Part shown: positions 7,190 through 16,823 of the stretch, piece by piece
How positions within the stretch are numbered: the stretch's first letter is position 1
Layout of the letters: the number at the start of each line of letters is the position of its first letter
Assembly (NCBI GenBank): GCA_942493245.1
Contig: OW818685.1
Coordinates: 3,286,001-3,350,000, forward strand
Reading direction: 5' to 3'
From: DAOPYU01 sp942493245
Lineage (GTDB): Bacteria; Sumerlaeota; Sumerlaeia; UBA8349
DNA length: 64,000 bases
Translations under genes and position numbers: made by a program
Notes under the pieces: model-generated
Databases searched by the model: none
Seen by the model: the letters and a program-made list of their open reading frames with translations, nothing else
Told to the model about the DNA's origin: nothing

Positions 7190-8878
7190 ATGCGAAACAA
7201 CGTATCCCTTGAGTTTGGTAAAGGTGGTGTCGGCGCGTTGACATTCCGCCTTCGAGTTTCAGGCATCGGTCTGGGTCTGGCTTACATGATGCTGCTCATG
7301 GCGGGCTGTGCCGTGGGACCGAATTTCGAGTCCCCGCAATCACCGGTAGCCGGCAAATGGAACTTGGCGGACGAGCAAAAGGTCAAAACGGCTCCAGCCG
7401 ATACCAGGGAATGGTGGAAGGTTTTCAACGATCCGCAGCTCAATTCCTTAATCAATCAGGCCTACCAGCAAAATCCAGGTTTACAGGCTGCGGGGCTGCG
7501 TATCATCCAGTCGCGCCTGTCTCGGGCGGCCTCCGTCTGGACGTTCTTTCCGGTGTTACGCACTTCCGGCGAAGCCTCTCATCACCACTTCAGCGAGAAC
7601 GTGGAACCCAATGTTAACTACAAAAATGGCAGTGCTGAAGTCCATCTCAGTGAGGGGCGTCTTGGCGATTATATTTCCAGCATTCTGGGCCACAAGGTTG
7701 ATGTCACCGCGCCAGAATTGACCCCCTTGCGCGAAATGGATCTATATCGCGCCGGAGTTGATGCGGCTTGGGAGATTGATATCTGGGGCAGGACGCGCCG
7801 GGATGTTGAAGCTCATTCGGCTGAGCTCCAGGCCTCGATTGCCGATTACGATAGTGCGCTGGTTTCATTAACCGGCGAAGTGGCCCTGTCGTATATCGAA
7901 ATCCGGACGCTGCAACAGCGGCTGAAAGTGGCCGATGAAAATATCACCGTCTTGAAAAATGCCCTCGAGATCGCTCAGGGACGAGCCCATGAGGGCGAGG
8001 TGACACAACTCGATGTGCATCTTGCCAGGACGCTGCTGCTCAACACGCAGGCCAACGTGCCATTGTTGGAGGCGGCCCTGAATCAGGCGGAGAACGGTCT
8101 GTGCATCCTGCTGGGAAAACAACCCTACGCTATCGGGAAGGAACTCGGAGCGGCCCATGGCATACCGGTTCCGCCCCCCAGCGTAGCCATTGGGGCACCG
8201 GCCGACTTGCTGCGCCGCCGCCCGGATATACGCATGGCCGAGAACCTGGCCGCTGCGGATTGCGCCCGGATCGGGGCCGCCAAGGCTGGCGTTTACCCCT
8301 CCTTCACCCTGTTTGGTGCTCTGGGTTTGTCCTCAAGTAAATCGAACATGTTTTTCAAGGATGACAGTGTCAGAAGCACCTATGGCGGCTTGTTCAGTTG
8401 GAACATCCTGCTCTACCCGATCATCCAGGACGTCGTACGCCTGAGGGATGCACAATTCCAAGAGAGCGTGCTCAATTACAAAAACACGGTCCTGATGGCC
8501 GCCCAAGAGGTTGAAAGCGCGGCGACGGCCTACGTGAAGGCGCAGGAGAGGCTTCCGCTGCTGGCGGAAAGTAGCGCCGCCTCACACCAGGCGGTGGATT
8601 TGGCCACCAGCCAATACAAGCGAGGGACGGTTGATTTTTCTAAGGTTACAGATTCTCTTGCGTATTTTGTCCAGGGAAATGAAACCTTGGCCGAGGCCAA
8701 TGGTCAGGCGGCCGTCGCCTTGGTGGCAACCTACAAGGCGCTGGGAGGCGGCTGGGAAATCCGCCATGGGCAGGAAGTCGTTCCTGAAGAGATCAAGCAG
8801 CAGATGAAGAAGGACACCGAGTGGTGGACCTTTGACGGCCCCACAATGTTAGACACGAAGAAACTGATGGTTCCCTGA
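7190..8878 (+). CDS. RND efflux system outer-membrane lipoprotein, NodT/OprM family
   Basis: 562 residues. A lipobox LLMAGC (Cys40) predicts an outer-membrane lipoprotein, followed by the family signature AVGPNF. WWKVFNDPQL, AWEIDIWGRTRR, GEVALSYIEIR and LLRRRPDIRMAE are typical of TolC-like factors with two OEP repeats. It would form the exit duct of a tripartite pump or secretion system. No adaptor or RND pump is adjacent; the nearest adaptor/pump pair is about 40 kb away at 48.4-52.9 kb and lacks its own outer-membrane factor. The gene is co-directional with, and closely follows, the GRE cluster, so it may export a product or toxic intermediate. That is inference. Confidence 0.93.
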   Translation: MRNNVSLEFGKGGVGALTFRLRVSGIGLGLAYMMLLMAGCAVGPNFESPQSPVAGKWNLADEQKVKTAPADTREWWKVFNDPQLNSLINQAYQQNPGLQAAGLRIIQSRLSRAASVWTFFPVLRTSGEASHHHFSENVEPNVNYKNGSAEVHLSEGRLGDYISSILGHKVDVTAPELTPLREMDLYRAGVDAAWEIDIWGRTRRDVEAHSAELQASIADYDSALVSLTGEVALSYIEIRTLQQRLKVADENITVLKNALEIAQGRAHEGEVTQLDVHLARTLLLNTQANVPLLEAALNQAENGLCILLGKQPYAIGKELGAAHGIPVPPPSVAIGAPADLLRRRPDIRMAENLAAADCARIGAAKAGVYPSFTLFGALGLSSSKSNMFFKDDSVRSTYGGLFSWNILLYPIIQDVVRLRDAQFQESVLNYKNTVLMAAQEVESAATAYVKAQERLPLLAESSAASHQAVDLATSQYKRGTVDFSKVTDSLAYFVQGNETLAEANGQAAVALVATYKALGGGWEIRHGQEVVPEEIKQQMKKDTEWWTFDGPTMLDTKKLMVP

Positions 8879-8904
8879 TCTGGCCACACTCCTGGTGAAC
8901 GGAA

Positions 8905-9230
8905 CCTCCTCGTCATCCGGAATCTGGATGACCACGGCGCGACTTGAATTCGGACAAAGCACCTGATACAGGGTCTGCTGAATCAGACGGTCCAGAGCCG
9001 TGGGAATGCCCAGTTGGCGCACACCCCCGACGGTTTGGGAATTTCCACCCCCAAGACCGCCTTGGCTCGTAACGCCCGGCCAGCAGGTTCTCTTTGATGC
9101 GTGACCAGTGCGTGCGCACGTGAGAGCCCAATTCCGCCACGGACATGCGATCCACCCCCGCGGCCTCCTTGTTCCCCACCACACGCGCAAAGGCCTTTCG
9201 CATGTTACGGCTTTCGACCACGGCTTCCAT
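8905..9230 (-). pseudogene. Group II intron reverse transcriptase fragment
   Basis: Reading leftward from the ATG at 9230, the frame gives an RT N-terminus: KEAAGVDRMSVAEL and then IKENLLAGRYEP. After a frameshift near 9030-9045 it gives GGVRQLGIPTALDRLIQQ and QVL, conserved blocks 0-1 of group II intron RT/maturases (full length about 420 residues). The catalytic YADD block, the maturase domain and the intron RNA are absent. This is a dead fragment abutting the efflux lipoprotein gene and marks a past insertion and deletion. Confidence 0.8.
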
Positions 9231-9448
9231 GAGAGTTACCGCCGAGCACTAATATCCCCTCCGTGTCGCAGTGTTCGGCGCGTCTGCCTCCTATGCGGTT
9301 TCTGTTCGTCGGGCCAGCGATTTGCCTGCGGCTTCCTTCAGATTCCACCTCACGATGGACACCCTTGCCGTCCGGCTAACAGTTTCCACTGCCGGGCCTG
9401 TAGAAGACTTGCACCTCCAAGTGAGTGCGCCCTGCCGGGCGCACACGG
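9231..9448. other. Non-coding spacer in the mobile-DNA scar
   Basis: No supported gene. It holds a perfect eight-base inverted repeat with a four-base loop at 9424-9443 (arms GTGCGCCC and GGGCGCAC) beside the terminator described next. The rest shows no recognisable motif. Confidence 0.4.
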
Positions 9449-9476
9449 AAAAAAGGCGGCTCGATGAGGTGCCGCC
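9449..9476 (-). terminator. Intrinsic terminator downstream of the DUF932 gene
   Basis: On the minus strand, arms GGCGGC (9476-9471) and GCCGCC (9460-9455) are followed by six T (9454-9449). It lies directly after the DUF932 stop at 9485, as expected for a rho-independent terminator. Confidence 0.6.
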
Positions 9477-9484
9477 CCAAACAC

Positions 9485-10241
9485 TCAATTCAACCGGGAC
9501 GCCCCGGCCAGCTGCCGCATCCGGGCCACCTGCAGGTCGGCCAGACAGTGGAGCCGTTCCGTTCTGCGCGCCAGCGCGGGAATCTCGATCTGTCCGCGCA
9601 GGGCCTCGGTGAAGTCGTTGAACAACTGCCACAGGTGCCGGGGCCGGTTCTCCGCATGCAAAAGCATCGATGACGGGCGTCAACTTGCTCGGCGGGATCA
9701 CCCGGTTCCGCACGGCCTGGATCATGAAGTCGTGGGCCTGTTCGTCCGAGAGGTCCGTCGTTTCATACGCCGCGATCATCTCCGTCTGCCGGGCGGCCCA
9801 ATCCCCGAGTTTGCCCAGAATCCGCGCGATCAGGGCGGGCAGATCCCGCTCGGCAAAGCGCGTGTGTTTCCGGGCCAGGGTCCGGGTGCCGTAGAACGAC
9901 AGGTTGTCGCAGACAAAGACGACGTTGCCGAGCGCCAGACCGGCGCAGAAACTCCGGTCGTGGGAATTCCGAATCCCCAGGATCAGATTCCCGCCATCAA
10001 TCGTGGGCAGGTGTTCGGCCTTAAGCGCCAGAACCCCGAAGACCCGCGCTCCCCCGTGTGAAAGACCGTAGGCTTCCTCCTGGATCTCGACCCCTCCACT
10101 CAGCAGTTGTCCCCGGACGTGGCGGATCAAACTGCCGTGGGCAATCGGGAAATGTGTTACCGTGGGAGCCGGGGTGGGAACCTGTTCGATCTCCTCCAGG
10201 TCGGCGGCGTAAGCGCCGCAGTGTAGCATTAGTCCATCCAT
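9485..10241 (-). pseudogene. DUF932 (phage/plasmid-related) protein gene with a frameshift
   Basis: The start is the ATG at 10241, with AGGAGG nine bases upstream. The first frame runs through FPIAHGSLIRHVRGQLL, VFVCDNLSFYG and AYETTDLSDEQAHDFMIQA, the pattern of DUF932 proteins of plasmids and phages. Near 9665, at a run of four T on the coding strand, homology switches frame. It continues as RHLWQLFNDFTEALRG and ARRTERLHCLADLQV to the stop at 9485. Without the single-base shift the product would be about 250 residues. The frameshift could be real decay or a sequencing error in the homopolymer. DUF932 function is unclear; its usual home is mobile elements, in keeping with the adjacent RT fragment. 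Confidence 0.72.
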
Positions 10242-10600
10242 GATATGAGTCCTCCTCGTGGGCTGATGGTTCTCCGTCCCAAAAATCCGGACGGGGAAAA
10301 CAGCCCGCGAGAGGGCTGCGAAAGAGCCATCTGCTGACATTCTCAGGGAGACTCGGTTTCCTGGAAAGGGGGGGAAACCTGTCAAAAGTGGCAAGTCCCA
10401 CTCGACCTCAAGGAGGACTTGGGGGACTTTGCGCAGGGGGGAGGGTTCCCCAGAAATGGGGAAAGGGGCGGTACAAATTTTCCAGAGCCTATGGTTTCTG
10501 GGAAGATGCAGAAGGTCATAACGCGGCTTCCCCACTGGGCAGGTTTCTGGGGAATGTCCCCCAAGTCCCCGAAGTCCACCCAAACGTCACCTGGCGGTCT
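10242..10600. other. Spacer between the HTH and DUF932 genes
   Basis: About 360 bases on the leader side of the DUF932 gene. An open frame runs through it on the minus strand but shows no recognisable protein pattern and lacks a good start. I see no convincing promoter. Confidence 0.3.
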
Positions 10601-11197
10601 TCAAGTCTGGGTCTTCTGGGAGTCGGAAGTTTCCCCGGATTCTTCTTCCGGTGGAACTCCCTCCTTCAGGAATTTCTCCAGCAGTCGGCGTTCCTTGACG
10701 CCGGGGAAGGTGAGTTGCTCATCCTCCCACCGGCGGTATGCGTCATAATCCATGCCGAGCCGTTTGGCCAGTTTGTCTCGGGCTAGTCCCGCCCGCAGTC
10801 GGGCCAGGCGCAACTGATCGCCGAAAGAAAACTCGCGCCCGGCCCACGGGTCGTAACCGAGGTAGGCGATGATGCGGGAATACGATCTGATTTGGGGTGC
10901 ATGGATACCGGAGATCCATCTGCGGAATCTGCCAGGAGGAATGCCTAATTCGAGGCTGGCCTCGCGTACTGTTTGCTCCCGTTCAACTCGCCGCTGGGTA
11001 ATCAGGGGGACCAAGTACTTAAGTTCAACCTCATGAACGACTTGCCCCTTGCATTTAGGGGAAGCAATCGTGGGTTTCTTACCCCTGAGCGTGAGGTGGC
11101 AAAATGGGTAGCGATCTCCTGGGAACGCCAATCTCCCGATTGGCGCAGTAAGAGACCTCACCCCAAAGGTGACCGAATAAAAACCGTTTTTGCCCAT
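10601..11197 (-). CDS. Double helix-turn-helix (homeodomain-like plus XRE) regulator
   Basis: Up to 198 residues; the start is uncertain because the first 65 or so residues look non-conserved and contain an eight-base inverted repeat at the DNA level (11126-11145). The conserved part begins near QRRVEREQTVREASLELGI, a first HTH. It continues through IIAYLGYDPW into a second XRE-like HTH (FGDQLRLARLRAGLARDKLAKRLGM, then YRRWEDEQ). Proteins of this layout are DNA-binding regulators often found on integrated elements. It lies upstream of, and co-directional with, the DUF932 remnant. Confidence 0.65.
   Translation of the reverse strand: MGKNGFYSVTFGVRSLTAPIGRLAFPGDRYPFCHLTLRGKKPTIASPKCKGQVVHEVELKYLVPLITQRRVEREQTVREASLELGIPPGRFRRWISGIHAPQIRSYSRIIAYLGYDPWAGREFSFGDQLRLARLRAGLARDKLAKRLGMDYDAYRRWEDEQLTFPGVKERRLLEKFLKEGVPPEEESGETSDSQKTQT
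11126..11145. promoter_or_regulatory. Inverted repeat, possible operator of the HTH gene
   Basis: Perfect eight-base arms CGCCAATC and GATTGGCG around TCCC. It lies inside the unconserved 5' part of the HTH reading frame, so it may be upstream of the true start and serve as an autoregulatory operator. Confidence 0.3.
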
Positions 11198-11240
11198 AAC
11201 ACAAGAACAGAAACTTGTTTTCCATCCTCAACAGAGGTTT

Positions 11241-14123
11241 TTATTCCCGTTTTTTCGGTTCACTTTGGGTTCGGATGCGGATTGTCCGGCTCGATTGCGC
11301 TTTCGAACGCGCCAGATAATCCATGGTGTCGGCAGGCGCAGCGTTCTTTTCCTGTCGTTCCACAGGTTTGTCATTCTGTCGAGATTCGACCGATATTCCG
11401 AAACTCTCGACATTGGGTTGCGGGGCGCCGGATGCGGTCTTCCGGATGGAATCGCTTTCCTCGCCAGACCGGCGGGCTTGAGCCTGCAAGGGAGTCGCCC
11501 GCTTTGCGGAACGGGAAACTTTTGTCCGCAGCCACGTCCCGCTTCGCGCCAGTTTTGCGTGACACCAGGGCAGCAGAGCGAAACGCGGTTCGGCGATCTC
11601 GAAGAGGGAAAGGATCAGGAATGCGATCAGCAACGGCAGCAGCATGGAAGAGACGATACGAGCGCTGGTTTTGCGTTCGAAGAGGTCACGCACGTCCAGT
11701 ATCTCGCGTCCTCCCGTCAGAGAGGCCAGTTGCGCCAGAGTCTTGCGGCCAAAATCCGGTTCCCGGTCGTGACTGAACTCCGGCGAGACGGACACCGACA
11801 TGGGGGGGAGGCGGAAGGTGCGGTCGCCAATCTGGACCGATCCGCGCCAGCAACCGGTTTCCCCCAGTTTGACCCAGGCGGAAAGACGATTGTGCGCATC
11901 CCAGGTTAGAGGCCGCGTCAGGGTCTCCCCTTTCGGGCTGAAGATCTGAACCCCCGCCGCTCCCATCCGTTCGCGCTCTTCGTCGCTGACTTCAATCTGG
12001 ACTCGCGCCATGCTGCCATCGTACGCCACGCGGATCTGGAGATTGTCGTCCACACTGCTCCCCATCATCCAGCGGGCGGCGCTCAGCATGACATCACCGA
12101 ACTGGGAATCCCCCGAGAACGCGCCTTCGGCATTGAGCGCCAGCGCGGTCACCCGACCGAGGCCGCGTTGCCAGAAGGCCAGAACCGGCGCCTGGTCGTC
12201 GTCGGCGGTCTGGATGGCAATATCGGCCTTGGGTCTTGGGAAGAGGAGATTGTACCCCGCGCAGGTGAAGTTTTGCCATTCCTGTTCGGGCGAAATGGCC
12301 CGCGCGGCGGCCTTGATCGCCATCGGCGCGGCATCTTCCACATAACTGTTGCGCGTATAGGTGATCGTGTCGGCTGTGAAAAACTGCATGAGTTGCGAGG
12401 CGTCTTGTGTGAAATACACAGAACCGTTACCCCGTTTGGCAATATCCTTGAGGAACTCGGCATCCTTGTCCTGCTCGGTTCCCAAACCCACCACACTGAT
12501 TGTGATGCCCGCCTGGACGTATTCCTCGATCAGTCTCTTGTAGTCGCCCGGTTCCTCGGAATCGGCGGCATCCGCAAAGAGCAGGATGTGCTTGTTGAGT
12601 TGCGGGGCGCCCATGAGTTCCTTGCCCGCGGCGGCCAAGGCGGTGTACACGAAGATTCCGCCGCCCTGCGAGTCAATGCGCCGCACATCGGAAACGATTT
12701 TCTGGGAATTCTCCACGGGCTGCTGGGGCACCATCACGTGGGCCATGCTGTCCACGGCAATCACGGAAAGCGAATCCACTGGTGACATGAGACCTATACA
12801 CTCGACCACGGCGGTGTTGGCCAGCGCGATCTTGGTCTGGCCGGAGGGAGTCGTCATCGCCATCGAGCCTGACCGGTCCATCGCGATACTGAAAGCCGTG
12901 CTGACTTTTTTGCTCTGCTGGCGATCTTCCAACGCCACCGGCAGTATAGATTCCAGAGCGGTCTTATAATACCCTCCGGCGGCAAAGCTGCGGTTTCCGC
13001 CGCAGACCATCAACCCGCCTCCCTCCTGTTCGACAAAATGACTCAGAGCCTCCAGTTGCGTGACCGTCAACCCGATCACCGGCACGTTGTTCAGAATCAC
13101 GCCTTTGTAACCGGAGAGTTGTTCGATCCCCATGCGGAAATTGCCGATTGCGACCACGTGGCACTTGATGCCACCCGCCGACAGAATACCCGAAACATTG
13201 TCCGCCGCACCCGTGTTGTTCACAACCAGCAGGGCGCGTTCACCGACCACCTTGACAAAGCGTTCTCCGAAATTGTCGGTCAGCAATTTTTCGCGTCCTG
13301 GGGGAGTCGCTTCTACCTCGAGTTTGTAGCTGTGAATCCCTGCATCGGAGAGCGTATCGGAGAAGGCGATGGTGTTCTCCCCCGCCTGAAAGTTAAAGGC
13401 GCGCCACTCCTCGTCCGTGCCGCTTCCGACAGCCGAACCATCGCGCCAGACGCGGTAACGGCCCTCGGTCACCTCCGACGCGTTTATTGTAAAGGCGATC
13501 CGGCACGGTTCCCCCGCCATAATCTGGTCGGGGGTGACCGCTTCGCGCACCGAGAGGTTGAACAGTTCCACCCGTTTCAGGTTCCGATAGAAAATCGGTA
13601 TGCCGCGCTGACGCGCGCTGAGCGCTTCGGGGCGTGGGTCTCGGCCCGTGTATTCCCCGTCGCTCAACAGGAGAAGCCGCGAGGGACGCTTGCCATCCAC
13701 CTGACTGAGCGCCAGGGACAGACCCTCGGTCAGGTCGCTGGCGTCCTCGCTGTAGGGAATGGAAAACGATTTGGCCGTCGTTTGCGACTCGGCAATCTGC
13801 TCGATATGCGCCCGCTCGTTGAAGCTGACCAGGGCGACCCGATCACCCGGTTTGAGTTGGCGGTTGATCATTTCGATCAGTTCCGCCTGTTTGGCGCGTC
13901 CCTCCTCGGAAACCGAACGCGAGCGGTCGGCCAGCACATACAGATCGAACGCTTTGGTGGTGCGCACAATCGAGGGATAGCAAGCCAGCAGGATCGCGAG
14001 AGCCAGCAGCAGGGCGCGCCACAGGTTCCGACGGCGCAACCGCCGCGCGTAGAGCCACACCAGCACCACGCCGATCAGGAGCATCTGCGGGAATTCTATT
14101 GCGATAAATCCTGGAAGATCCAT
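11241..14123 (-). CDS. Large membrane protein with two von Willebrand A domains (BatB-like)
   Basis: 960 residues. The N-terminus has two membrane segments (about 8-25 and 36-52). A first VWA domain follows, with a MIDAS-like DRSRS and LLLLSDGEYTG. A central region resembles the glutamine-amidotransferase-like fold (GYKGVILNNVPV, GGGLMVCGGNRSF), and a second VWA domain has the MIDAS DRSGS. A further membrane segment lies near residue 855, followed by a basic, low-complexity C-terminal tail. The 5' end overlaps the preceding gene by 28 bases. In MoxR/DUF58 operons such proteins are thought to assemble at the inner membrane with the AAA ATPase; the exact substrate here is unknown. Confidence 0.85.
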   Translation of the reverse strand: MDLPGFIAIEFPQMLLIGVVLVWLYARRLRRRNLWRALLLALAILLACYPSIVRTTKAFDLYVLADRSRSVSEEGRAKQAELIEMINRQLKPGDRVALVSFNERAHIEQIAESQTTAKSFSIPYSEDASDLTEGLSLALSQVDGKRPSRLLLLSDGEYTGRDPRPEALSARQRGIPIFYRNLKRVELFNLSVREAVTPDQIMAGEPCRIAFTINASEVTEGRYRVWRDGSAVGSGTDEEWRAFNFQAGENTIAFSDTLSDAGIHSYKLEVEATPPGREKLLTDNFGERFVKVVGERALLVVNNTGAADNVSGILSAGGIKCHVVAIGNFRMGIEQLSGYKGVILNNVPVIGLTVTQLEALSHFVEQEGGGLMVCGGNRSFAAGGYYKTALESILPVALEDRQQSKKVSTAFSIAMDRSGSMAMTTPSGQTKIALANTAVVECIGLMSPVDSLSVIAVDSMAHVMVPQQPVENSQKIVSDVRRIDSQGGGIFVYTALAAAGKELMGAPQLNKHILLFADAADSEEPGDYKRLIEEYVQAGITISVVGLGTEQDKDAEFLKDIAKRGNGSVYFTQDASQLMQFFTADTITYTRNSYVEDAAPMAIKAAARAISPEQEWQNFTCAGYNLLFPRPKADIAIQTADDDQAPVLAFWQRGLGRVTALALNAEGAFSGDSQFGDVMLSAARWMMGSSVDDNLQIRVAYDGSMARVQIEVSDEERERMGAAGVQIFSPKGETLTRPLTWDAHNRLSAWVKLGETGCWRGSVQIGDRTFRLPPMSVSVSPEFSHDREPDFGRKTLAQLASLTGGREILDVRDLFERKTSARIVSSMLLPLLIAFLILSLFEIAEPRFALLPWCHAKLARSGTWLRTKVSRSAKRATPLQAQARRSGEESDSIRKTASGAPQPNVESFGISVESRQNDKPVERQEKNAAPADTMDYLARSKAQSSRTIRIRTQSEPKKRE

Positions 14124-15877
14124 GACAGCCCCGTCATCAAAATCGTTAACATCACCAGGCCCAGAAAAAGGGCTCTATTGGTCTGGGTTCGGTTCACCCG
14201 GTTGGCCACCAGCGCCTCCAGCGAGGCCGCGTTGGGCGCCACCGCGCGCAGGTCGCTTTCGGCGGGCGCGAACAGATTGACCTGAAAACGCGCCAACTGC
14301 GTCTGCCCGTCCTGAGTCAGTTCATAGTCCCCGACCGGCAGGTCGGTCAGGGCCTCGGGAGGCGCTTCGTACGAAGTGACCGGCCCGCCGTCGCGCTTGA
14401 GTTCAAACCGGTTCGCCAGACCCGCCACCGGTTCCACGTTCAACATCACACTTTCCCCGGCCCGAAAGTTCGTCCGGTCCATGCCGGGAATCGCATCGCG
14501 GCACTCCTCGATGATCCCCTGGACCAGCATCGGCCAGGCCGCCTGGCGGAACAGGTTGGTCCGGTCCCACCGCAAGTTCAGGTGATAGAAGGCCTGTCGT
14601 TCCGAACGCGATTCAAACGTCATCAGCGGGTGGCCGGAGGCGGACAGCAAGGGTTGCCCCGGCGGCGTGACATCGCCCTGATAAGACCAGAGCACCCCTT
14701 CGAACGCCAATCCGGCCATTGCCGCGTGGCGCTGGTCAACCACGATCGTCCGCCCTTCGGCCAGACGCGGCTGCGTCTTCGAGGTCTCCGGATCGTAGAG
14801 AAAGGGAAATTGTACCACCCTCCTGTTGTACGCCGTCGGCTGATAATCCAACGCGGCGCTGATCACCAGATCCGCCTGCGTGGCTTCCGGGGCTACGGCG
14901 GTGTTGGGCAGGGCCTGGATCACGCGCTCGACGAAACTTTTCGACTCGCCCAGCGCCAGCGTGGAAACATGGACTGTCTTGACGGCCACGGGCGCTAGCC
15001 CGACCCGGTTGTCGGCATCGAGCGTATCGGCGCCGAGCGAAAGCGTGAGAAGACTCGCGATCTCGCCCGTCTCGAAACTGAGCGAGGCGAGTTTTTCCGG
15101 TTCGAGACGCACCGGCTTGTTGAAGATTTCCTGCTCGCCCGCGGTCACCCGCAGGACCGCGTCCTGATCTGTTGTGACGTACCCGCGCAGGGTCACAAAC
15201 ACGCGGTCGCGGTCGGGCGCGATGCGGACCCGGTCGGCAAAGTGGATTGCAGCGTTTTCGCGTGGCTGTCCCAGCGCAGCCACCTCGATACGTTCGGTCC
15301 ACGCTTTGAGAGGCGTGACGTCATCGGTCAGAAACAGCATCTTTTCATCGCCGGTCAGGAACTTTCCGGCCAGTCCGATCGCGGCGTCCACGTCGCACCC
15401 CGGCTCTTCGAACTTCCACGTTCGGATCGCCGTCAGCAGGTCGGTCTGTGTGGCGAACGGCCCCGCCAGAATGTGCGGTTTCAGTCCCGCCGCCACCAGC
15501 GTGAAACGGTCGCCAGGCCTGGCCCACTCTTCGAGCAACGCGCGAGCGCGCGTGGCGGCGCTTTCGTCGCCTCCGGCCAGCATACTGGCCGACGTGTCCA
15601 CCAGGAGCGTGTAGTGGCGGCTCGAATCCTCATGCGGCAGGTCCAATCCCGCGATGAGCAGCGACAAGGCCAGCGCCGCCAGAAGTTGGAACAGGAGCGG
15701 CAGGTTGCGGATCAGCCGGTCGAAACGGCGTCCCACCGGCATGTGTGTGCGCGCGAAATGCCAGAAATGCAGCCCGCCCACCCGCTGCACCCGCCGCCGA
15801 TCGCGGAAGAAGTGCAGTCCCAGAATAGCCGGGATCGAGAGAAGCGCCAGAAGGCCCCAGGGGTTCGTCAGAATCAT
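14096..15877 (-). CDS. BatA-like membrane protein with VWA domain
   Basis: 593 residues. It begins MILTNPWGLLALLSIPAI, the typical BatA-type N-terminal helix, then HFFRDRRR. A second helix (about 60-80) precedes a VWA domain with the MIDAS DTSAS and LFLTDDVTPL. A C-terminal helix near 570-590 anchors the far end. It follows the DUF58 gene by 96 bases and overlaps the next VWA gene, so the two VWA proteins are probably translated together and may form a heteromeric platform. Confidence 0.85.
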   Translation of the reverse strand: MILTNPWGLLALLSIPAILGLHFFRDRRRVQRVGGLHFWHFARTHMPVGRRFDRLIRNLPLLFQLLAALALSLLIAGLDLPHEDSSRHYTLLVDTSASMLAGGDESAATRARALLEEWARPGDRFTLVAAGLKPHILAGPFATQTDLLTAIRTWKFEEPGCDVDAAIGLAGKFLTGDEKMLFLTDDVTPLKAWTERIEVAALGQPRENAAIHFADRVRIAPDRDRVFVTLRGYVTTDQDAVLRVTAGEQEIFNKPVRLEPEKLASLSFETGEIASLLTLSLGADTLDADNRVGLAPVAVKTVHVSTLALGESKSFVERVIQALPNTAVAPEATQADLVISAALDYQPTAYNRRVVQFPFLYDPETSKTQPRLAEGRTIVVDQRHAAMAGLAFEGVLWSYQGDVTPPGQPLLSASGHPLMTFESRSERQAFYHLNLRWDRTNLFRQAAWPMLVQGIIEECRDAIPGMDRTNFRAGESVMLNVEPVAGLANRFELKRDGGPVTSYEAPPEALTDLPVGDYELTQDGQTQLARFQVNLFAPAESDLRAVAPNAASLEALVANRVNRTQTNRALFLGLVMLTILMTGLSWIFQDLSQ

Positions 15878-15973
15878 GATTGCCCGGCCATTTCATCCTG
15901 TTCGTTCAAATTCCACCCCACATCGCTCTGACTCCGCCGCATTCCGCCATTCTTAATTCTCAATTCGCAATTT

Positions 15974-16822
15974 CTACACATTCACCACCCCCACCTCTAA
16001 GAGTTGCCGCATGACCGTATCGAGGGGGTCTTCGTCGCGTACCACGGCCAGGGCGCCTCCCGCCAGGCGCAGAAGGCGTTCCATCTCCCCGCGCCAGTTT
16101 TCCAGGCGTTTGCGGTATCCCTCGACGGTCGTTTTGTCGAGCCGGACATCGAGCCAGCCCCCCGTCTCGGCGTCTTCCAGGCGGATCTCCGCTCCCGGGG
16201 TGGGATGCGCCTCGAAGGCCGAAAGCACCTGTACAAACACCGTCCGGTCGGCCTGGGCGAACGCAGCCGCCATCTCGGGCGGCGCACAGGGGAACAGCAA
16301 GTCGCTGATCAGAATTTTGATCCCACCCCCTCGCGCCGCGCCCGAACCCATCAACAGGGGCAGCGGGATGTCCTGGCGTTTCTCCTCAACGGAGAGTAAC
16401 GCCATCGGATCCGCGACCCGTTCCAGCTGCTCTCCCAGATTCCACACCCGCGTGGCGGCGTGCATTTTGCGAGCCAGCAGCGCGAACAGGTAGGCCAGTT
16501 CCGTGCGCCGCAGCGCCTTCTCCGCCGTCACGGACATCGAGAGCGAGGTGTCCACAAAGATGTCCACGCGCGGGCTGATCTCTTCGCGGTAGAGTTTGAT
16601 CGTCAGGCGGTCGTTGCGCGCATAGGCCCGCCAGTCCACGTGGCGCACGTCGTCGCCGGGGACGTAGTCCTTCCGGTCCTGATACTCGACGCTGCTGCCG
16701 GTGCGCCGCCCGGTCAGGTCGCCACAGAGCGAGGCGCGCTGGCGCTCGGGCAGCACCAGCTGGTACTGGCGCGCATAGGCTTCCAGTCGCGTGCGGTTGG
16801 GGAATTCGGTCATGAGCGCCAT
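15974..16822 (-). CDS. DUF58 protein
   Basis: 282 residues. It contains the DUF58 signature YVPGDDVRHVDWRAYAR followed by KLYREE and a VWA-like DTSLSM. The start at 16822 follows the permease stop by one base and has GGAGG seven bases upstream; a second ATG three codons in is possible. DUF58 proteins accompany MoxR AAA ATPases and VWA proteins in many phyla. There is no membrane segment, so it is probably cytoplasmic and peripheral. Confidence 0.92.
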   Translation of the reverse strand: MALMTEFPNRTRLEAYARQYQLVLPERQRASLCGDLTGRRTGSSVEYQDRKDYVPGDDVRHVDWRAYARNDRLTIKLYREEISPRVDIFVDTSLSMSVTAEKALRRTELAYLFALLARKMHAATRVWNLGEQLERVADPMALLSVEEKRQDIPLPLLMGSGAARGGGIKILISDLLFPCAPPEMAAAFAQADRTVFVQVLSAFEAHPTPGAEIRLEDAETGGWLDVRLDKTTVEGYRKRLENWRGEMERLLRLAGGALAVVRDEDPLDTVMRQLLEVGVVNV

Positions 16823-16823
16823 C

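Noticed and set aside
9424..9443. GTGCGCCC/GGGCGCAC hairpin as a terminator
   Set aside because: No T-run follows it in either direction; the neighbouring GGCGGC stem with six T is the better terminator.
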